Program-made: the position numbers and the translations under genes
In this document: piece after piece, positions 40,718-49,777 of the stretch
Position numbering within the stretch: position 1 is the first letter of the stretch
Layout of the letters: each line of letters starts with the position of its first letter
The notes under the pieces: generated by a model
What the model was told of the DNA's origin: nothing
The model's database searches: none
What the model saw: only the letters and a program-made list of their open reading frames with translations
Assembly (NCBI GenBank): GCA_963665265.2
Contig: OY762224.2
Location: 930,001 to 994,000, forward strand
Reading direction: 5' to 3'
DNA length: 64,000 nucleotides
Origin: CAXXHQ01 sp963665265
GTDB taxonomy: Bacteria > Planctomycetota > Planctomycetia > Pirellulales > Thermoguttaceae

Positions 40718-43390
40718 ATGAAGATTCGTTATTTTCTTGCGTCGCTTTCTTTATTGACGCTTTGCCTAGCCTTTGCCGGCGATTCCTCTGCGGCGATCAC
40801 GGCCGTCGGCGACGTCAGTCCGTCGGATCCTAGCAGTTGGAATAGCTTAACCTATAACGCATTAATCGGGGCGACCGGCAGCGGCAGCGTCACCGTTGAC
40901 GGCGGAAGCCAATTATCAACCAATTCTGCCACAATTGGTCAACAGTCAAGCTCAACCGGGCTTGTGACAGTTACCGGAACAGGCTCGTCGTGGAATACCG
41001 GATATGAAGTTTCTGTCGGCGAGTATGGCAGCGGAACGCTCACTATCGCCGACGGCGGCTCCGTCAACGGCGGCGCCCTTAACATTGGACTCAATTCCGG
41101 TTCGTCCGGCGTCGTAAACATTACCGGTTCCACGTCGAAATTAACAGGCGATAGCCTCGATATAGGCTGTGACGGCAGGGGCACGCTAAGTGTTTCCGGC
41201 GGTGCGACTGTCGATGTTGGCTATTATTGCTATATCAATTCCTTGAGCACGCTTAACTTCGGCATCGGCGGTGGAATGCTCACGACGACGACGCTCTTCG
41301 CCTCGCCGAATCAAATTACTGGCTCTGGAACTATTTATACTAATGGCTTGGTTAGCGACGTCGATCTTATTCTTGATTCCGAGGCGAGCCTTAAGCAGAC
41401 TCTTACGTTCGGAGAATCCGCTGCTGTGAATCTCGATCTAGTCACAAATACCGCTCAACGTCGCTTTGGAGCCGGCTATCTGGGTAGCGGCTCAGTTACT
41501 ATCTGCGGCGGGATTACGGTTAAGTCAGGACTGGGAGAGCTTGGAGTTGCGGCCGGATCGACTGGAGCGATAACCGTTTCCGGAAAAGGGACGTTGTGGG
41601 ATATGGGAGCAGGAAACATGATCGTCGGATGCGCCGGGAATGGTTTCCTCACGGTAAAAGACGGAGCTACCGTAAGCAGTCGTGTAGGATGGATCGGTCT
41701 TGACGCAAATAGCTCCGGAACAATAACAGTTACGGGAACAGGGGCTCAACTACTTTTGTCTGATCCGTATTCGTCATTCGTCACGCAGTTAGTGGTGGGC
41801 TTCAATAGCGCCGGAACGGCGAGATTAAATATCACGGACGGCGGGGTCGTTTCCGTAATTGGTCGAACGACGTTCGGCGATTCAGGATCGCTTTATTTGG
41901 ACGGCGGAACCCTAACGACAGACAATCTGCAAACAAAAATCATTCAACTGACTGGTTCCGGTACGATCAATACGCAAGGCCTGGTGAGCGACTACGCTTT
42001 AGTATTCGATTCGCAAGCGAGCCTGAAACAAACTATTACGCTTGGACATGACGAGTCGATCATATCGTTGAATCTGGACGTATCCGGCTCGGCAGGAGTA
42101 AACGGCGATCTCGGCGGAAATTCCATATCGATCAGAAACGGCGTTACAGTCAACTGTCACGACGGCTATGTTGACGCCTACGACGGGATTCGCGGTATCG
42201 CGACTGTCTCGGGCACGAATTCGGTATGGAACGTGTCTAATGATTTGTATATTGGCGTCGGATCGCTGACGATCTCCGATGGATCGAAGTTGTGCATGGA
42301 AAGATCTGGCGATTTTGATTCTCCATGTTGTCTTATTGGCTACGTCTCCAGGTGCGAAAGCTTAGTGACGGTTCGCGGAACGGGCTCTTCGCTTAAGACG
42401 ACGGCCGTAGTCATTGGCAAAGACGGAAACGGAACATTGAGAATTCGCGACGGCGGCTCCGTCAGTGACGATTCCGCGTACCTCGGCCAATGCCTGTATC
42501 CTGAATCGCTCGGCGTCGCCGTCGTTTCCGGTCTTGATTCGATTTGGACCAGCGGCGAAATCTATGTCGGCGGTCTGCAATATACGGAAGAGTATCCGCT
42601 AGGCCTTGGCGTTTTAACGATTGCCGACGGCGGTCGCGTTTCGGCAAATCAGTTTTCGGTCAACGCTCGCTCGCTGATGACGATCGACGTTAGCAACGGC
42701 AGTCAGCTCTCGATTTCCGACGGCGGCGGAACGATCACGAACGACGGCACGGCCCGAATCGCGGCCGGGGCGAAGGCAATTGCCGGGAAAACCTATACGC
42801 CGATCGCGGCCTCGACATTTAGCGGATCGGGAGTTTACCAAGCCCTTGGCGGAACATGGAACGCGGCGGAACATACCTTCATCGCCTCGACCGTGCAATC
42901 GGCCAAGTCGGGCGAAGCGGTTGAAATGAACCTGGCGACGATTCAGCGCGCGCTCGTCGAAGACGCGGCGACCGGTTGGAAAGTCGGCGCCGGTTTCCTC
43001 GCCGCGACGAGCGATAAGACGTTGAAACTCACGGCCACTACGGCCTCGAAAGACGAATTGGCCGCCTTGCAGGCCTTAGCGGGCGAAAACCAGAAGATCA
43101 AAGGCGCGTGGACCTTCACGCTCGAGTCGGGCTACGCGGAAGGCGATCCGGCCTACTTGTCGTTTGAAGTCGGCGGGGGACTTTCCGTCGACGACGTTCG
43201 TCTCTGGCATTTCGACGGAGCGACTTGGGCATCTTACGCGGCAGCGGATTTGAACTACGACGGCGAGTTCGTCAACTTTACCGTGACGAGCTTTAGCGGC
43301 TACGCCGTGACCGTGCCCGAACCCGCCGCCGCGCTTTTGCTTATCGTCGCAGCGTTTATGGCGGCGATAAGGATTCGGCGAGACCGCTAG
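40718..43390 (+). CDS. PEP-CTERM protein with T5SS-type beta-strand repeats
   Basis: An 890-residue exported protein starting at ATG 40718 with signal peptide IRYFLASLSLLTLCLAFAGD. The body is a run of short Gly/Ser/Thr-rich beta repeats of the T5SS/PEP-CTERM-associated type, for example GLVTVTGTGSSWNTG, GSGTLTIADGGSVNGG, GSSGVVNITGSTSKLTGD and GRGTLSVSGGATVD. They should form a long beta-solenoid. Pairs of near-identical blocks (GSGTIYTNGLVSD and GSGTINTQGLVSD) point to internal duplication. Near the C-terminus is a separate domain (VRLWHFDGATWASY), then the sorting tag VPEPAAAL, a helix and IRRDR. It should be an outer-surface protein. No partner is evident. Confidence 0.9.
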   Translation: MKIRYFLASLSLLTLCLAFAGDSSAAITAVGDVSPSDPSSWNSLTYNALIGATGSGSVTVDGGSQLSTNSATIGQQSSSTGLVTVTGTGSSWNTGYEVSVGEYGSGTLTIADGGSVNGGALNIGLNSGSSGVVNITGSTSKLTGDSLDIGCDGRGTLSVSGGATVDVGYYCYINSLSTLNFGIGGGMLTTTTLFASPNQITGSGTIYTNGLVSDVDLILDSEASLKQTLTFGESAAVNLDLVTNTAQRRFGAGYLGSGSVTICGGITVKSGLGELGVAAGSTGAITVSGKGTLWDMGAGNMIVGCAGNGFLTVKDGATVSSRVGWIGLDANSSGTITVTGTGAQLLLSDPYSSFVTQLVVGFNSAGTARLNITDGGVVSVIGRTTFGDSGSLYLDGGTLTTDNLQTKIIQLTGSGTINTQGLVSDYALVFDSQASLKQTITLGHDESIISLNLDVSGSAGVNGDLGGNSISIRNGVTVNCHDGYVDAYDGIRGIATVSGTNSVWNVSNDLYIGVGSLTISDGSKLCMERSGDFDSPCCLIGYVSRCESLVTVRGTGSSLKTTAVVIGKDGNGTLRIRDGGSVSDDSAYLGQCLYPESLGVAVVSGLDSIWTSGEIYVGGLQYTEEYPLGLGVLTIADGGRVSANQFSVNARSLMTIDVSNGSQLSISDGGGTITNDGTARIAAGAKAIAGKTYTPIAASTFSGSGVYQALGGTWNAAEHTFIASTVQSAKSGEAVEMNLATIQRALVEDAATGWKVGAGFLAATSDKTLKLTATTASKDELAALQALAGENQKIKGAWTFTLESGYAEGDPAYLSFEVGGGLSVDDVRLWHFDGATWASYAAADLNYDGEFVNFTVTSFSGYAVTVPEPAAALLLIVAAFMAAIRIRRDR

Positions 43391-43419
43391 AGCGGAGTCT
43401 ACGGTTGAATTTTTCCGAC

Positions 43420-43450
43420 GCCGCATGCTCTTTGGCAGGCGGCTTTTTTG
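43420..43450 (+). terminator. Probable terminator after the beta-repeat PEP-CTERM gene
   Basis: GCCGC and GCGGC arms with an inner TGC/GCA pair, followed by six T residues, about 30 bases past the stop codon. Confidence 0.6.
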
Positions 43451-43530
43451 TTTTTCGAGAGGCGATTATTTGTCGACGGCTTATTCGCACGGTTTCGTTC
43501 GGAAAAGGCCCCCAGGTTTAGCGATAACCG

Positions 43531-43558
43531 TTGACCAATCAAGGGGTTAAGTTACAAT
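43531..43558 (+). promoter_or_regulatory. Sigma-70-type promoter of the reductase fusion gene
   Basis: TTGACC at 43531-43536, 16-base spacer, TACAAT at 43553-43558. It gives a 5' leader of about 65 bases to ATG 43633. Confidence 0.5.
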
Positions 43559-43632
43559 GGCCCTCGCCTGTTTTACGAAGCGTTTTTCCGCGGTTTTTCG
43601 CCGCTTATATCCCTTTCCCGTGAAAGAAATCG

Positions 43633-46600
43633 ATGCAACGCAATTTATCGAAGCTCCGCCGTAGCGATGAAGAGGCCGTCAAGGACGCCGGTTTAGTTCT
43701 CGATTTCGACGAGATCGCCCGTAAGGGGTCGATGACTCGCGAGGAAATTTCGATCGCCAAGTGGTACGGCATCTACCATTCGCGGCAGCCGGGCAACCAC
43801 ATGGCGCGGGTCGTGATCGCCGGCGGGCAACTCACTTCGGTTCAGGCGAGGGCGCTTGCGCGGCTTTCGAAAGTCTATTCGCCGGGACGCATCTCGTTTA
43901 CCACACGCCAGAGCGCGCAATTTCATTGCCTGCAATTAAGAGACCTGCCGAATTTCTTGCGCGACATCAAGGCGGCGGGCTTGACCACTTTTCACGGTTG
44001 CGGCGACGTGACGCGCAACGTGGCGGCATGTCCTTGGGCTTCGATCTGTCCGCATCGTCGGATCGACGTCTTGCCCTACGCTCAAGAAGTGGCCGAGTAC
44101 ATGGCCACGCGGCGCGACTTGGACAATTTACCCCGTAAATTCAAGATTAATTTTTCGGGCTGCTTAGGCGACTGCGGCCAGCCGCATATTAATTGCGTCG
44201 GAGCCAGCGCCGTCGTTCGCCGCAACGATCAAGGAAACGAGGAGGTCGGGTTTCGCGTCGTCATCGGCGGCGGCATGGGATGGCGCGGATTCGTCGCCCA
44301 AGAATTATATGGATTCGTTCCGCCGGAAAAAATCGCCGACGTTTGCCGAGCGGTCGGATATCTCTTCCGCGACAACGGCGATCGTTACATCCGCATGTTC
44401 GCCCGCTTGAAATTCGTCGTGCATCGTTTGGGAATCGCGAAATGCCGGGAGTTGGTCAACGCCTATTTGGACAAGGACGGGGTCGATCGAAGCGGCTTCG
44501 TCGAAGGTCCCGTCGCCGATTGCGGGCGAGCGATTCCGCATCGTCCGCTCCGCGATACGGCCCCCGTGGGAACCGACGGCTTGGCCATCCAACGGATCAA
44601 GATTCCCAAGGGGGAAATCAGCTCCGACAATCTCGAAGAGATAGCCCGACTGGCCGAATTGTTCGGCGACAAGCACGTTTACAGCACGAATCGGCAAAAT
44701 TTGGAATTGCACGGAGTCGCGCCGAGCAAGTTGGGCGAATTGCGCGAAGAGATTCGCAAACTTGGATTCGAGACGGACGATTTCTTCGGGCTGAGCGACG
44801 TCGTCTCTTGCGTGGGAACGACCTATTGTCCCTTGGCGGTTTCGACCACGCACCGCATGTTCGACCGGCTGCAATGCCTCGTTCACGACGAGAAATATGA
44901 TTCGATTCGCGACAGGGCGATCATCAACATCACCGGTTGCCCGAACTCGTGCTCGCCGTATCGCATCGCCGACATCGGGTTGCGAGGGCTTCGCGTTCGA
45001 GAATTGGAAGGCTCGACCGAAGGCTATCAGATTCTCGTCGGAGGCACGCAAGAGAAATTCGGCCAATTTGTCGGCGAATTCAAAGAAGACGATTGCCTCC
45101 GCGTGATTGAAACGATTTTGGACGAGTTCAAGAAAATCGGCGTCGGCAAAGAGACGTTGGCGGAAAACGTCGCTCGACTGGGGGCGGAGCCGTATCGCAA
45201 GGCGGTCGCGGCGCTCGGCGTTAACTACGTGAAAGCGGTCAATCCGCTCGAGCTTTCGGTCGTCACGGGCGAGGCCGATCAACCTCGCGATTTCAAAGCG
45301 ATCGCCAAAGACGTTCCTTGTCGGACGGCCTGCCCGGCGAATACGAACATTCCCGAGTACATTCGGCACATTGCGCACGGCCGATTGGACGAAGCGGCGT
45401 TGATTAATCAAGAAGATAACGTTCTTTCCGGCGTATTAGGGCGGATCTGCACGCGACCTTGCGAATCGCGTTGCCGCTATCAATGGACGAGCATCAAAGG
45501 CTCGGTCCGCATTTGTCATCTGAAGCGATCGGCGGCGGACGGCAAGTCGAAGAAGGCCCGGCCGCTTCCTCCGTATTTCGGAGCGAGCGGCAAGAAGGTC
45601 GCGATCGTCGGCGGAGGACCGTCCGGCTTAACTGCCGCGCGTGAACTGAAACGCTACGGCCATGAAGTGACGATTATCGAGCGCGAGCCGTATCTCGGCG
45701 GGCAAGTTCGCATCGGCATTCCCCAATTCCGCCTGCCGCGCGAAGTACTCGAAGAAGACGTCGCGGCGATTATCGATAGCGGCATCGAAGTGAAGCTGAA
45801 TTCGTCGATCGCAAAAGCCGAGATCGTCGAACTGACGAAGAAATACGACGCCGTACTTTTGGCGGTCGGCGCGAACAAGCCGCGGAGCGTGAAACTCGAC
45901 GGCTTGCCCGAGGGAGCGGCGGTCGAAGGTTTGCGATTCATGCAGCAATTCAACGACGGGAAGGCGAAGCCGCTTTCAGGCGACGTGCTGATCATCGGCG
46001 GCGGCTTTACGGCCGTCGATTGCGCGCGGACGTCGCGGCGTCTGCTTGGCGAAAGCGGCAACGTCAGCATCATGTATCGGCGTGGCGAGGCCCAGATGGC
46101 CGCCACGCATGAAGAGTTGCACGCCATGCGCGAAGAGCGTATTCGCATTGAAACGCTGGTCACGCCCGTTTCGGCGAAGGTCGAGAACGGGAAGCTTCGT
46201 TCGGTCCGTTTCCAGCGCAACGTGTTGGGCGACGTCGATTCGAGCGGCAAACCGGCGTTCATTCCGGTTCCCGGCGGCGAGTTCGATATGCCTTGCGACA
46301 CGCTGATTTTCGCGGTCGGCCAAGACCGCGAGACGGAGATTCTTCCGCCCGAAGTGAAAATCGGCGACGATCACGCGACGAACGTGAAAGGGCTGTACGT
46401 GTCAGGCGATTTTCTCGGGCAACGCTCGGCCGACGTGATTAACGCCGTGGCCGACGGCAAGGCGGCGGCCGAGAAGATGGACGCGTTTTTGTCGGGAGAA
46501 ATTCGTCGCAAGCGATTTTTGGAAGTGAAGGCGGCGGAAATCACCGGCCGATTGCGCGATCACGATCTCGTCGATACGCCCGAGATGCCGATGTTGCCTC

Positions 46601-46959
46601 TGATTAAACGCGGGGCGAGCGACGAAGTCGAACTTGGCTTCGGCAAGGAAGAAACCGATATCCACGCGTGGCGTTGCTATCTCTGCAACTACAAGTTTGA
46701 GATCGATCAAGACAAGTGCATTCATTGCGATTGGTGCATCAAAGTTTCGCCGCGAAACTGCATTCTCCGGCTAGGAAAATTGAAGCTCGACGCCGACGGA
46801 GCGCCGGCGAGTTGGTCGGAGGTCTCGGCCGCCGAGCCCGACAAAGCGACTTACATTTGGATCGATAGCGACCAGTGCATTCGCTGCGGCAATTGCATCA
46901 ATATTTGCCCGGTTGAGGCGATTTCGGTCCGCAAGAATGACGTGAGACGCAAGACGTAA
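43633..46959 (+). CDS. Nitrite/sulfite reductase fused to a GltD-like NADPH:acceptor module and ferredoxin
   Basis: A 1108-residue multidomain enzyme. Residues 1-545 are a sirohaem reductase with ferredoxin-like halves; the [4Fe-4S]-sirohaem Cys are C393/C399 (CVGTTYC) and C436/C440 (TGCPNSC). The first half has a second such set: C133/C139 and C177/C181. Residues about 555-1000 are GltD-like: cysteines in CRTACPANTNIPEY and CTRPCESRC, FAD-binding VAIVGGGPSGLTAARELK, NAD(P)-binding VLIIGGGFTAVDCARTSRRL. A C-terminal ferredoxin ends it, with one full CIRCGNCINICP motif and one in which the fourth Cys is Ser (CIHCDWCIKVSP). It likely passes electrons from NAD(P)H through flavin and clusters to sirohaem. 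Whether the substrate is nitrite or sulfite cannot be decided. Confidence 0.88.
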   Translation: MQRNLSKLRRSDEEAVKDAGLVLDFDEIARKGSMTREEISIAKWYGIYHSRQPGNHMARVVIAGGQLTSVQARALARLSKVYSPGRISFTTRQSAQFHCLQLRDLPNFLRDIKAAGLTTFHGCGDVTRNVAACPWASICPHRRIDVLPYAQEVAEYMATRRDLDNLPRKFKINFSGCLGDCGQPHINCVGASAVVRRNDQGNEEVGFRVVIGGGMGWRGFVAQELYGFVPPEKIADVCRAVGYLFRDNGDRYIRMFARLKFVVHRLGIAKCRELVNAYLDKDGVDRSGFVEGPVADCGRAIPHRPLRDTAPVGTDGLAIQRIKIPKGEISSDNLEEIARLAELFGDKHVYSTNRQNLELHGVAPSKLGELREEIRKLGFETDDFFGLSDVVSCVGTTYCPLAVSTTHRMFDRLQCLVHDEKYDSIRDRAIINITGCPNSCSPYRIADIGLRGLRVRELEGSTEGYQILVGGTQEKFGQFVGEFKEDDCLRVIETILDEFKKIGVGKETLAENVARLGAEPYRKAVAALGVNYVKAVNPLELSVVTGEADQPRDFKAIAKDVPCRTACPANTNIPEYIRHIAHGRLDEAALINQEDNVLSGVLGRICTRPCESRCRYQWTSIKGSVRICHLKRSAADGKSKKARPLPPYFGASGKKVAIVGGGPSGLTAARELKRYGHEVTIIEREPYLGGQVRIGIPQFRLPREVLEEDVAAIIDSGIEVKLNSSIAKAEIVELTKKYDAVLLAVGANKPRSVKLDGLPEGAAVEGLRFMQQFNDGKAKPLSGDVLIIGGGFTAVDCARTSRRLLGESGNVSIMYRRGEAQMAATHEELHAMREERIRIETLVTPVSAKVENGKLRSVRFQRNVLGDVDSSGKPAFIPVPGGEFDMPCDTLIFAVGQDRETEILPPEVKIGDDHATNVKGLYVSGDFLGQRSADVINAVADGKAAAEKMDAFLSGEIRRKRFLEVKAAEITGRLRDHDLVDTPEMPMLPLIKRGASDEVELGFGKEETDIHAWRCYLCNYKFEIDQDKCIHCDWCIKVSPRNCILRLGKLKLDADGAPASWSEVSAAEPDKATYIWIDSDQCIRCGNCINICPVEAISVRKNDVRRKT

Positions 46960-46993
46960 GGAACAGACATTCCTGTCTGTCCGTTTTCGTTCA

Positions 46994-47646
46994 GCCGCGC
47001 AGCGGCGAAATAATAAAGCCGTGGACCTAAGTCCACGGGAAGGGTGTATACCACAGTATCAAAGAGTCCCGAAGGGACGACATAAATTATTTGCGGGCTA
47101 AATTATGTCAGGCTCTTACGCGAATTTGCTATGCCATGCGGTTTTTAGCACGAAAAACCGCATTGATTACGTGCGGTCCGAGTTTCAGGCGGATTTGTAT
47201 CGTTATATATCCGGAATCATTCAATCTGAAGAAGGAACTGCGATTCAGATTGGCGGAACAGCCAATCATGTGCATTTATTCTTGAAACTGAGGCCGACGC
47301 AGGCCGTCTCCGACATGCTTCGCCTCGTTAAAGCGAATTCTTCGAAGTGGCTTAACGAAACGGTATTTACGCTGAAGAAATTCGGCTGGCAGGACGGCTA
47401 TGCCGCCTTTTCCGTGAGCGCTTCGCAAGCGGATCGAGTAAGGAAGTACATCCTTTCGCAAGAGGCCCACCATCGAGTTAAAACGTTCCAAGATGAATTG
47501 TTGGCGTTGTTTGAAAAACATAGGATTGAGTACGACGAGCGTTATGTGTGGAAGTGATTATGTCGCCCCTAAAGGGGCTTGGAGGGGGCGGTGATCATCT
47601 CCCGTGGGCTGGCGCCCACGGCTGTATTATGCCGTCCCTTCGGGAC
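46994..47646. mobile_element. RAYT-type IS200-like element bracketed by REP palindromes
   Basis: A single-ORF element flanked by palindromes. Left side: CCGTGGAC-CTAA-GTCCACGG at 47019-47038 and GTCCCGAAGGGACG at 47066-47079. Right side: GCCCC-TAAA-GGGGC at 47565-47578, CCGTGGGC-TGGC-GCCCACGG at 47602-47621 and GTCCCTTCGGGAC at 47634-47646. The outer left and right copies are inverted relative to each other (GTCCCGAAGGGACGACATAA against GTCCCGAAGGGACGGCATAA), the arrangement expected for a REP-processing tyrosine transposase. The exact ends are not known. Confidence 0.7.
47105..47557 (+). CDS. REP-associated tyrosine transposase (IS200/IS605 TnpA-like)
   Basis: A 150-residue HUH/Y1 endonuclease. 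The metal-binding His pair is in GGTANHVHLFLKL. The catalytic Tyr is in DRVRKYILSQEAHH near the C-terminus. LLCHAVFSTKNR at the start is the typical N-terminal strand of IS200-type transposases. The length is normal, with no truncation, so the protein may be active. The start at ATG 47105 has TTGCGGGC about 16 bases upstream, which is not a clear ribosome-binding sequence. REP-like palindromes flank it on both sides. Confidence 0.92.
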   Translation: MSGSYANLLCHAVFSTKNRIDYVRSEFQADLYRYISGIIQSEEGTAIQIGGTANHVHLFLKLRPTQAVSDMLRLVKANSSKWLNETVFTLKKFGWQDGYAAFSVSASQADRVRKYILSQEAHHRVKTFQDELLALFEKHRIEYDERYVWK

Positions 47647-47827
47647 TAAAACCGTGCGGCGGCCGAAATATTTCAGAATGCGTTCGCAGGCTATAAGGTC
47701 CACGGCAATGTTATGGCGTTGCCCTGCGGAACAAGCCTGTCAGGCGTTTGCCTTGCTTGTCGATAATCTACGTGCGTCGCCTCGTCCTAAATAATGTCGC
47801 GATAGTCGTGAGGAGCAAAACCGTGTC

Positions 47828-49276
47828 ATGCTTTTTTTTAAGCTTCTTTCGCTTGCGTTCTGCTTCGTCGTCGCAATATGTTTGACCGCCTCGAACGCGG
47901 TCGCCGCCGATGGGGACAAATTAACCTTCGACGCGGAAAAGTTCACTACGAAGAGCGTGACCGTCGACGGCCAGGTCGTGGCTTACCGCGCGTATGATGG
48001 CATCGTTTACGCGGCGAAACCGGTTGACGTGCAATACCAACGCATGAACCTCTACGTGCCGACGGCTTACTACGAAGGGAAAGCGCTTGGGCGTTTCAAT
48101 GTTGATACGGCTCCGATTTTCATGCCGAACATGGTCGGCGGGTACATGCCCGGCATGCCGGGAACTCCCGGCGTAGATCGGCGGGGCGGGCCGAACGCGA
48201 TCGCCGTCGCCCTGTCGAAAGGATTCGTAGTGGCGGCGCCCGGCGTGCGCGGTCGAACGCTTCGAGACGAGAGCGGCCGATTCACGGGCAAAGCGCCCGC
48301 GTGCATCGTCGATCTGAAGGCCGCGGTTCGCTATTTACGACATAATGACAAGTCGATGCCCGGCGACGCGGAAAAAATCATATCGAACGGAACGAGCGCA
48401 GGAGGCGCGCTGTCGGCATTGATTGGGGCGACCGGCAACGCTCCCGACTACCTTCCTTATCTAAAGGACATTGGGGCCGCCGAGGAGCGCGACGATATAT
48501 TTGCGTCGTCTTGTTACTGTCCGATCACTAATCTGGACCATGCCGACGCCGCCTACGAGTGGACTTTCGGCGGCTTGAGCGAATACAAATTTCGAGGTCG
48601 AAGCGGCAAGCTTTCCGAAGACCAAGTGAATATTTCGGATGCTCTGAAACGGCAATTTCCAGCATATCTAGATAGTTTGGCGTTGAAGACCGACGAAGGC
48701 GCTCCCTTATCGCTTGACGAAAACGGCGAGGGATCGTTCAAGGATTACGTGAAGTCGTTTGCGATCGCCTCGGCCCAAAAGGCGCTGGACGACGGAAAGG
48801 ACTTATCCTCGTATCCATGGCTGACTATTGAAGAGAAAACCGTCAAGGATTTGGATTTCGGCCAATTCATCAAGTTCATGGGACGCGGCAAGACGCCGCC
48901 CGCGTTCGATGCGTTGGACCTTCGGTCTCCCGAAAACAATCTTTTCGGCACGGCGTTAGTCGATAATCAGCGCTTCACCGAGTATTCGCGCGAGCACAGT
49001 ACGGATCATTCGATTGCCGACCAAGCGGTCGTAAGAACGATGAACCCGATGAATTTCATCGGAGCAAAAGGGGTTGCAACGGCGAAATATTGGCGGATTC
49101 GCCATGGCGCGGCGGACAACGACACGTCGTTGGCGATTCCGGCCATTTTATCGGCCAAGTTGCGAAACGCAGGTTGCGTCGTCGATTTCAAGGCGCCTTG
49201 GGGCGTACCTTACAGCGGCGATTACGATTTGACCGAATTATTCGGCTGGTTTGAAAAGATTGCGGCGGGGGACTGA
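47828..49276 (+). CDS. Tannase-like alpha/beta-hydrolase (subtype B)
   Basis: A 482-residue secreted esterase. The signal peptide is KLLSLAFCFVVAICLTASNA. The mature part follows the subtype B tannase/feruloyl-esterase layout: MNLYVPTAYY, MPGMPGTPGVDRRGGP, the nucleophile elbow SNGTSAGGALSALIGATG, and CYCPITNLDHADAAYEW. A late YWRIRHGAADNDTSLAIPA segment carries the expected Asp/His region. Known relatives hydrolyse gallate esters, although other aryl esters are possible. It starts about 180 bases after the RAYT element and has a good start codon at 47828. Nothing nearby suggests a pathway. Confidence 0.87.
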   Translation: MLFFKLLSLAFCFVVAICLTASNAVAADGDKLTFDAEKFTTKSVTVDGQVVAYRAYDGIVYAAKPVDVQYQRMNLYVPTAYYEGKALGRFNVDTAPIFMPNMVGGYMPGMPGTPGVDRRGGPNAIAVALSKGFVVAAPGVRGRTLRDESGRFTGKAPACIVDLKAAVRYLRHNDKSMPGDAEKIISNGTSAGGALSALIGATGNAPDYLPYLKDIGAAEERDDIFASSCYCPITNLDHADAAYEWTFGGLSEYKFRGRSGKLSEDQVNISDALKRQFPAYLDSLALKTDEGAPLSLDENGEGSFKDYVKSFAIASAQKALDDGKDLSSYPWLTIEEKTVKDLDFGQFIKFMGRGKTPPAFDALDLRSPENNLFGTALVDNQRFTEYSREHSTDHSIADQAVVRTMNPMNFIGAKGVATAKYWRIRHGAADNDTSLAIPAILSAKLRNAGCVVDFKAPWGVPYSGDYDLTELFGWFEKIAAGD

Positions 49277-49337
49277 ATCCGTTAGACTGAATCCATGGCT
49301 CATTTCCGGCTTTTCTTAGAAAGGGGTATGCGATACC

Positions 49338-49700
49338 GTGGACAGTGACAGAGAGTATCTGAAAATATTGTCGATTTTTTATTACGTCGCGGCGGGCTTG
49401 GCCGCCCTGGGGGGCTGCTTCCTAATCCTGTACCTGTTTGCCGCGATTCTTTTGGTCCTTGCGAATCCGTTGGGAGCGTTGTTCGTTCTTTTCGCTCTCT
49501 TCGGCGTCACAATCGCTTGGTCGGCCGCGTACTTGCTCTACTCAACGGCGAAAAATCTTTCCGCTTGCGAAAATCGTTCATTTTGCGTGGTTATCGCGGC
49601 AATCATTTGCTTCATATTTCCGCTCGGAACGATTTTGGGCGGACTGACCATATTCCTCCTAGTCGTTCGTCCAAACTCTCGGGAGTTATTTCAAGATTGA
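49338..49700 (+). CDS. Small membrane protein
   Basis: A 120-residue protein with three strong membrane segments: FYYVAAGLAALGGCFLILYL, then ALFVLFALFGVTIAWSAAYL and VVIAAIICFIFPLGTILGGL. The start is GTG 49338 with AAAGGGG about 12 bases upstream. The ATG at 49328 is out of frame. No family is recognised with certainty, though the layout resembles short conserved planctomycete membrane proteins. It is followed 77 bases later by another membrane protein. Confidence 0.65.
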   Translation: MDSDREYLKILSIFYYVAAGLAALGGCFLILYLFAAILLVLANPLGALFVLFALFGVTIAWSAAYLLYSTAKNLSACENRSFCVVIAAIICFIFPLGTILGGLTIFLLVVRPNSRELFQD

Positions 49701-49777
49701 CTCCGCCGCATCCCTCTCGCGCCGTGCCGGGCGATAACTTGATGCGTCGATCCGTGTTTTAAGAAGGATTTACGATT

